A DNA stretch of 10,128 nt from Bdellovibrionales bacterium (GTDB lineage Bacteria; Bdellovibrionota; Bdellovibrionia; Bdellovibrionales; Bdellovibrionaceae), in the NCBI GenBank assembly GCA_027320785.1, contig DAHVKR010000017.1:1-10128 (forward strand), read 5' to 3'. The translations under genes were made by a program, and so were the position numbers. Below, in pieces: positions 6,634 through 10,128 of the stretch. Each line of letters opens with the position of its first letter. The first letter of the stretch is position 1. A model generated the notes under the pieces. It was not told where the DNA came from. It worked only from the letters and a program-made list of their open reading frames with translations, and searched no databases.

Positions 6634-7866
6634 ATGACTTACTTAAACCCTCTCGGAAGCGGCATCGGCCCTCAAATAATTCAAGACTACATTACGATCG
6701 GATCCAGTCCTGACTGCAAAATTCCCCTTTCACATCCTGAAGTCTCAGGGCGCCATGCCCGAATCGACTTTACAGAAAGAGGCCTTGTTCTTAAGGATTT
6801 TCATTCTTCAACAGGAACCTATCTGAACGAAACCAAAATCAAAGAAGCTGAAATTCAAGTTGGAGATATCTTGAGAGTTGGCCCGTACGAGTTTCAACTT
6901 TGCAAACACGACTCCATACCCACTAGAAGCTTAAAAAGTAAAAACCCTGTCCTGGAGAAAGAGTTTCAACGAATTCCAACTTTGTCCAAAACAGATCACT
7001 CCATCCTTCTGCTCGGCCCTTCAGGATCTGGAAAAGATGTTGTCGCACAGGAAATCCATAAGCTCAGCACAAGAACCTCAGGTCCATTTATTTGTGTGAA
7101 TTGCTCGACATTGAGTGAAACCCTCATCGAAAGTGAACTCTTCGGCCATATCAAAGGCAGCTTTACAGGAGCTCTACAAGATCGTAAAGGGGCTTTCGAG
7201 GCAGCTCGCGGCGGAACTTTGTTCTTAGATGAGATCGGAGAAATGCCTCTCAACTTGCAAGCCAAGCTTTTGCGTGCCCTGGAAAATAGTGAAATACGTC
7301 CTGTCGGAAGTGATGCTTCAATTAAAACAAATGTTCGAGTGATTGCGGCGACTCATCAAAATCTCTATGAGAAAATTGAGCTCGGACAATTTCGCTCAGA
7401 TCTTTTTTTTCGCCTTAATGTGGTTCAAATGCAACTACCTGCCCTAATGGACCGCATGGAAGATTTTGAAGAGCTACTCATGCACTTTGCGCGAAAGTTG
7501 CGCGTTCGCTTTTCAATGCCCGCGATCTACCGCATGAAAAAACATCCATGGCCTGGAAATATTCGGGAGCTTCGCAATATGGTCGCACGCGCCCAAGCTC
7601 TTTATCCTCAGGAATATATTCAAGAAGATCATATTGAAACTCTTTTAGATCGCCCGCGAGAGTCACACCTATCAGACAAAGCTCAGCAGCAGATGTCCGC
7701 CAACCTTCCCGTCCTGAAAGAAATTGAGCGGCAGATGATTATGAAACGCTTACGTGCCAATAAAGGGAATCAAAGACGAACAGCTTTAGATTTAGGAATA
7801 CCTAAAAGCACTCTTCATGATCGTTTGAAGTATTACGATATCGATGTGAAATCCTATAAAATATAG
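6634..7866 (+). CDS. Sigma-54-dependent transcriptional activator with N-terminal FHA domain
   Basis: The 410-residue protein is an enhancer-binding activator that remodels RNA polymerase-sigma-54 by ATP hydrolysis. An FHA phosphothreonine-binding domain occupies about 15-92: IGSSPDCKI (22-30), VSGRHARI (37-44; S38, H41) and SSTGTYLN (58-65). The AAA+ domain (about 112-340) has Walker A GPSGSGKD (128-135), the sigma-54 contact loop GSFTGA (175-180), Walker B GGTLFLDE (193-200), FRSDLFFRLN (253-262) and WPGNIREL (306-313). A Fis-type helix-turn-helix ends the protein (about 365-402: NQRRTALDLGIPKSTLHDRL). There is no receiver, GAF or PAS domain, so the likely input is a threonine phosphorylated by a Hanks-type kinase, either on a partner or on the protein itself. 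Two small deviations: the contact loop has Ser for Ala, and the FHA Arg after IG is Ser. Its targets cannot be read from the window. Confidence 0.94.
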   Translation: MTYLNPLGSGIGPQIIQDYITIGSSPDCKIPLSHPEVSGRHARIDFTERGLVLKDFHSSTGTYLNETKIKEAEIQVGDILRVGPYEFQLCKHDSIPTRSLKSKNPVLEKEFQRIPTLSKTDHSILLLGPSGSGKDVVAQEIHKLSTRTSGPFICVNCSTLSETLIESELFGHIKGSFTGALQDRKGAFEAARGGTLFLDEIGEMPLNLQAKLLRALENSEIRPVGSDASIKTNVRVIAATHQNLYEKIELGQFRSDLFFRLNVVQMQLPALMDRMEDFEELLMHFARKLRVRFSMPAIYRMKKHPWPGNIRELRNMVARAQALYPQEYIQEDHIETLLDRPRESHLSDKAQQQMSANLPVLKEIERQMIMKRLRANKGNQRRTALDLGIPKSTLHDRLKYYDIDVKSYKI

Positions 7867-7885
7867 GCCATCTTGCTTCTTACCG

Positions 7886-8773
7886 CTAAGGCTTGATAAT
7901 AAAGCCTTGAATATATACAGCACGAATTTTTCCGAGGGTCAGACGTCTATTGATAGCGACTCTGACCTTTTCAGTCATTTCTCGCTTACCTTCGACACTG
8001 TTTAGTTCGTCAAAAGTAAAGCCCTCAATCACTCTTTGGACTTGATCTAAAACCTCACCTTCACGATCTTTAATTTCCAATAAAACCTCTGGTGAGGCTC
8101 CCTCTAAACTAAACTCTAATGCGACCATGGGGTTTGACCCTGAACTACTCGAAGGCTGAATATTCACTACGATTTTTTTAAGTTGAAAAATATTTTTAGG
8201 AATTCGCGAAGAATTATAGAAGGTTTCAGGGGTTTCATCTTCTGCTAAATTCCAACTTTGTTGAGAGATATCCTCAAAGGAGCGAATAAAAAGTTCTTGT
8301 TCGTAATACAGAGACTTCTTAAAAAAAGCAAAATAGATGAATACAAGAGTGACCGATACTAAAACGATACCCCCATAAAACAAAAGCTTCGATTGCAGAG
8401 GCCAGTGTCGCATTTTTTGCTGAGCCTCTTGAGTTTCTTTTTTCTTAGCCAATCCCCATTGAGCTGCTTTTTTCCCAAATTCAAGTATCGCGCCCTTCAG
8501 CCAGATCCAAAACATAACTGATTTAAGCTTCAGTTTCGCCTTTAAACCTCTAAACTTCTGAAGATTCTCAACATCCTCAAGAGGCAAATCACCTTCAAGA
8601 ATTTCTAAAGGCTGTCCAACCTCTTTGGCTATTTCCCGAACTCCCTCAATTTCTTGCATAGCTGATGGATCTGCATCCGCAATGATCTTATCTAAGTCCT
8701 CAACAGACATCAGATTCGAGGTGGCTTCCTCGACTTTAGGTGAGTTTTGAGACGGATCTTTTGAGTCTGCCAG
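7886..8773 (-). CDS. FliL-like single-pass inner-membrane protein with long cytoplasmic N-terminus
   Basis: Using CTG 8773-8771 as start, the product has 295 residues. Residues 1-72 are acidic and polar, 73-128 are basic with an amphipathic, tryptophan-containing stretch, 129-151 form one transmembrane helix (LLFYGGIVLVSVTLVFIYFAFF), and 195-295 lie in the periplasm. That last part follows the FliL pattern: IFQLKKIVVNI, a strand with polar break, then GFTFDELNSVEGKREM and INRRLTLGKIRAVYIQGFII. FliL proteins sit around the flagellar stator (MotAB) and are relatives of stomatins. Ordinary FliL has only a short cytoplasmic end, so the roughly 128-residue extension is unusual. No flagellar gene is nearby. 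The frame is open upstream to TTG 8875, but that start has no ribosome site and would overlap the divergent gene. AGGAGG four bases before the CTG supports the shorter form. FliL relationship likely; a flagellar role is not shown. Confidence 0.75.
   Translation of the reverse strand: MADSKDPSQNSPKVEEATSNLMSVEDLDKIIADADPSAMQEIEGVREIAKEVGQPLEILEGDLPLEDVENLQKFRGLKAKLKLKSVMFWIWLKGAILEFGKKAAQWGLAKKKETQEAQQKMRHWPLQSKLLFYGGIVLVSVTLVFIYFAFFKKSLYYEQELFIRSFEDISQQSWNLAEDETPETFYNSSRIPKNIFQLKKIVVNIQPSSSSGSNPMVALEFSLEGASPEVLLEIKDREGEVLDQVQRVIEGFTFDELNSVEGKREMTEKVRVAINRRLTLGKIRAVYIQGFIIKP
7888..7908. terminator. Hairpin at the convergent junction, possible weak bidirectional terminator
   Basis: AAGGCTT (7888-7894) and AAGCCTT (7902-7908) form a perfect 7-base inverted repeat with a 7-base loop. 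It lies 21 bases after the stop of the activator gene and inside the last codons of the FliL-like gene. Neither strand has a clear T-run after the stem, so termination is only a suggestion from its place between two convergent genes. Confidence 0.3.
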
Positions 8774-8777
8774 GATG

Positions 8778-8783
8778 CCTCCT
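8778..8783 (-). promoter_or_regulatory. Perfect AGGAGG before a CTG start codon
   Basis: AGGAGG on the minus strand is followed by CATC and then CTG GCA GAC TCA AAA, giving an N-terminus that reads MADSK. No ATG, GTG or TTG lies within reach of this site, so it is the main reason to place the FliL-like start at CTG. Confidence 0.6.
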
Positions 8784-8841
8784 CTGAATATGACAGCAAA
8801 TTCTTCCTCAATTAAAAAACAGGACTGTGCTCTGTTCAAGA

Positions 8842-8847
8842 TATAAT
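8842..8847 (+). promoter_or_regulatory. TATAAT -10 element before the BamE-like lipoprotein gene
   Basis: A perfect TATAAT lies 13 bases before ATG 8861, but no good -35 is visible at 16-18 bases. Initiation seven or so bases downstream would leave only a few bases of leader. The same AT core read on the minus strand (TTATAT) could serve the FliL-like gene. Confidence 0.35.
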
Positions 8848-8860
8848 TGAAAATCGTCCT

Positions 8861-9439
8861 ATGAGCAGACCTCAACTGATCAAATGGACCCTTTTATCAA
8901 CCCTCATCTTTATAATCGGGCCTGGCTGTACTTTTGTTTCCAGACGAATCGAGGCCCGTGAGCAAAAAGAGTATGCTGACAAGACTGGACGCCCTCAACA
9001 AACTACAGACGAGCAATGGACTCATGTTCAAATCCAAAACTATGAACGGGGCCTCAAGACCCGACGCGAGAAAGAACACTACTCAAAACTTCTCCCCTGG
9101 TTTCGCAATGAGGATGAGAAACTGGAATATTTATCCCTAGGCTCAATGCGTGAAAAAATCGAATGGGCTAATGATAAAAAAATATGGAACCGGGCTCGGA
9201 GCCCAAATGATGAGATGAAGAGTCTTATGCAAAGCCAGGATATCGCCATCGGAATGCCCATGGAGTATGTCTTGAAGGCCTGGGGAGATCCCATCTCTCG
9301 TCAAACCTCTGGCAATCCTCTTTTTAAAAACGAGAAATGGCGATACGAAAGGTCCGTACCCACTCAAGAAGGCTTCAAAAAAGAAGTCCGCATTGTTTAC
9401 TTTGAAGGCGGTAAAGTCGTTGGCTGGGAAACAGATTAA
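8861..9439 (+). CDS. Putative envelope lipoprotein with BamE/SmpA-like C-terminal domain
   Basis: The 192-residue product starts with a short basic segment and a hydrophobic core (LIKWTLLSTLIFIIG) ending in GPGC, with C23 as the probable lipidated residue. The lipobox is atypical, since Leu/Val would be expected at -3. Residues 30-125 are charged, helical-looking and unrecognised. Residues 127-190 (IAIGMPMEYVLKAWGDP, then KWRYE, IVYFEGGKVVGW) follow the pattern of the BamE/SmpA-OmlA fold: G-M, V, W-G-x-P, W-x-Y, then a strand-G-K-V-W ending. Such domains occur in small outer-membrane lipoproteins, among them the BAM-complex subunit BamE, but the fold is widespread and this protein is longer than BamE. 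It is divergent from the FliL-like gene and abuts polA tail to tail with no spacer. There is no Shine-Dalgarno before the ATG. The real role is unknown. Confidence 0.75.
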   Translation: MSRPQLIKWTLLSTLIFIIGPGCTFVSRRIEAREQKEYADKTGRPQQTTDEQWTHVQIQNYERGLKTRREKEHYSKLLPWFRNEDEKLEYLSLGSMREKIEWANDKKIWNRARSPNDEMKSLMQSQDIAIGMPMEYVLKAWGDPISRQTSGNPLFKNEKWRYERSVPTQEGFKKEVRIVYFEGGKVVGWETD

Positions 9440-10128
9440 TTACTTTGTATTCACCTTAAGAGGTACTTTCAGCTTCACCGCATTTTCCATAATAGAAACA
9501 ATTTGAGGAGTCCACTCCTCAAGAACCTCTGGTTTTGCTTCGAAAACAAGCTCGTCATGTACTTGCAAAAGAAGCGGAACTGGACACTTTTGATCGATTT
9601 CAATCATAGCTTTTTTTACCAAGTCCGCCGCTGTTCCCTGAATGGGCGCGTTGATCGCCGCTCTTTCACCAAATTTTTTTAACATGACGTTTTTGCTTTT
9701 AAGCTCATCCAAATAACGGCGACGACCAAAGAGTGTTTCCACATAGCCTTTGTCATAGGCCGACTTAATGGTTTCTTCAATATACTGCTGTATTCCTTTA
9801 AACCGCTCGAAGTATCGATTGATAATTTCCTTCGCTTCAGCCCGCGAGATTCCCAAAGTTTCGGCTAACCCGAAAGCCCCTTGCCCGTAGGCAATTCCAA
9901 AGTTAACAGCCTTGGCCTTTCGACGTTGATCAGCCGTCACCTCTTTAAGCTCAACACCAAAAACCTCACTCGCCGTTGCTGTATGAATATCCAAATCATT
10001 TTGAAAAGCTCGAATCAAACCCGGATCATCCGAAATATGAGCTAGTATTCTGAGCTCAATCTGAGAGTAGTCCACATTTAAAAGCTGAAATCCTTTTTCG
10101 GCAATAAAGGCCTCACGAACTCGAGCTC
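9440..10128 (-). CDS. polA: DNA polymerase I, C-terminal polymerase domain (N-terminus beyond window)
   Basis: Repair and Okazaki-fragment polymerase. The frame is open at the right edge (visible start ARVREAFIAEKGFQLLN); 228 C-terminal residues are seen. Motif A is VDYSQIELR, with the metal-binding Asp. Motif B (O helix) is RRKAKAVNFGIAYGQGAFG, with the conserved Arg, Lys, Phe and Tyr. Motif C is QVHDELVFE, with the second catalytic Asp. The polymerase site is therefore intact. The protein ends at VPLKVNTK, whereas E. coli and Taq Pol I continue for roughly nine or more further residues including a G-x-x-W segment, so the tail is shortened. The stop codon (9442-9440) touches the stop of the convergent lipoprotein gene. 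The GTG at 10075-10073 is an internal valine codon before motif A, not a start. Whether the 5'-nuclease and 3'-exonuclease domains are present cannot be seen. Confidence 0.97.
   Translation of the reverse strand, partial: ARVREAFIAEKGFQLLNVDYSQIELRILAHISDDPGLIRAFQNDLDIHTATASEVFGVELKEVTADQRRKAKAVNFGIAYGQGAFGLAETLGISRAEAKEIINRYFERFKGIQQYIEETIKSAYDKGYVETLFGRRRYLDELKSKNVMLKKFGERAAINAPIQGTAADLVKKAMIEIDQKCPVPLLLQVHDELVFEAKPEVLEEWTPQIVSIMENAVKLKVPLKVNTK

Noticed and set aside
8774..8875. Longer FliL-like protein beginning at TTG 8875 (329 residues).
   Set aside because: No ribosome binding site, overlaps the divergent gene start, and adds a leader unlike any expected N-terminus, while AGGAGG lies just before CTG 8773.
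10073..10075. GTG before DYSQIELR as a gene start.
   Set aside because: The frame is open to the window end and the upstream residues match Pol I, so this is an internal valine codon.
1..10128. Search for a defence system, mobile element, prophage, CRISPR or RNA gene.
   Set aside because: No transposase, integrase, nuclease, repeat array, terminal repeats, tRNA or rRNA sequence was seen; nearly all bases are covered by ordinary chromosomal genes.

Overview
The window looks like a housekeeping stretch of chromosome from a Gram-negative predatory-type deltaproteobacterium, most likely Bdellovibrionota or a relative. The grounds are Kdo/LPS genes (so an outer membrane), two outer-membrane barrels of the myxobacterial/Bdellovibrio type next to a TPR protein, a sigma-54 activator with an FHA sensor, and a FliL-like protein outside any flagellar cluster. 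Base composition is moderately AT-leaning by eye. I see no IS element, prophage, CRISPR array, tRNA, rRNA or defence locus. The organism assignment is inference from gene families.

Layout. Positions 1-2229 (minus strand) form a tight three-gene operon: barrel protein, barrel protein, TPR protein, the last cut by the left edge of the window. A 184-base gap (2230-2413) with a terminator-like hairpin separates it from a second minus-strand operon, engB-kdsB-pyrG-kdsD (6476 to 2414). That operon is joined by two 4-base stop/start overlaps and one 33-base gap. Divergent from engB is a plus-strand FHA/AAA+/Fis sigma-54 activator (6634-7866). Tail-to-tail with it is a minus-strand FliL-like membrane protein (7886-8773), which appears to start at CTG. 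Divergent from that is a plus-strand putative lipoprotein with a BamE/SmpA-like C-terminus (8861-9439). It abuts, stop against stop, the 3' end of polA on the minus strand (9440 to beyond the right edge).

How the genes fit together. KdsD makes arabinose 5-phosphate, the first step towards Kdo. KdsB activates Kdo with CTP, and PyrG makes CTP, so the middle operon links nucleotide supply to LPS core synthesis. kdsA and kdsC are not in the window. EngB is a ribosome-assembly GTPase that shares the transcript. The barrel-barrel-TPR operon recalls the gltA-gltB-gltC envelope part of the Myxococcus gliding machinery. That link rests on gene order and weak motif resemblance, not on a search.

The points most worth a second look are the putative CTG start of the FliL-like gene and its long N-terminal cytoplasmic extension, the Glt-like operon, the shortened Pol I C-terminus at a zero-gap convergent junction, and the FHA-type activator with a GSFTGA loop. 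I found no clear case for a wholly new system.
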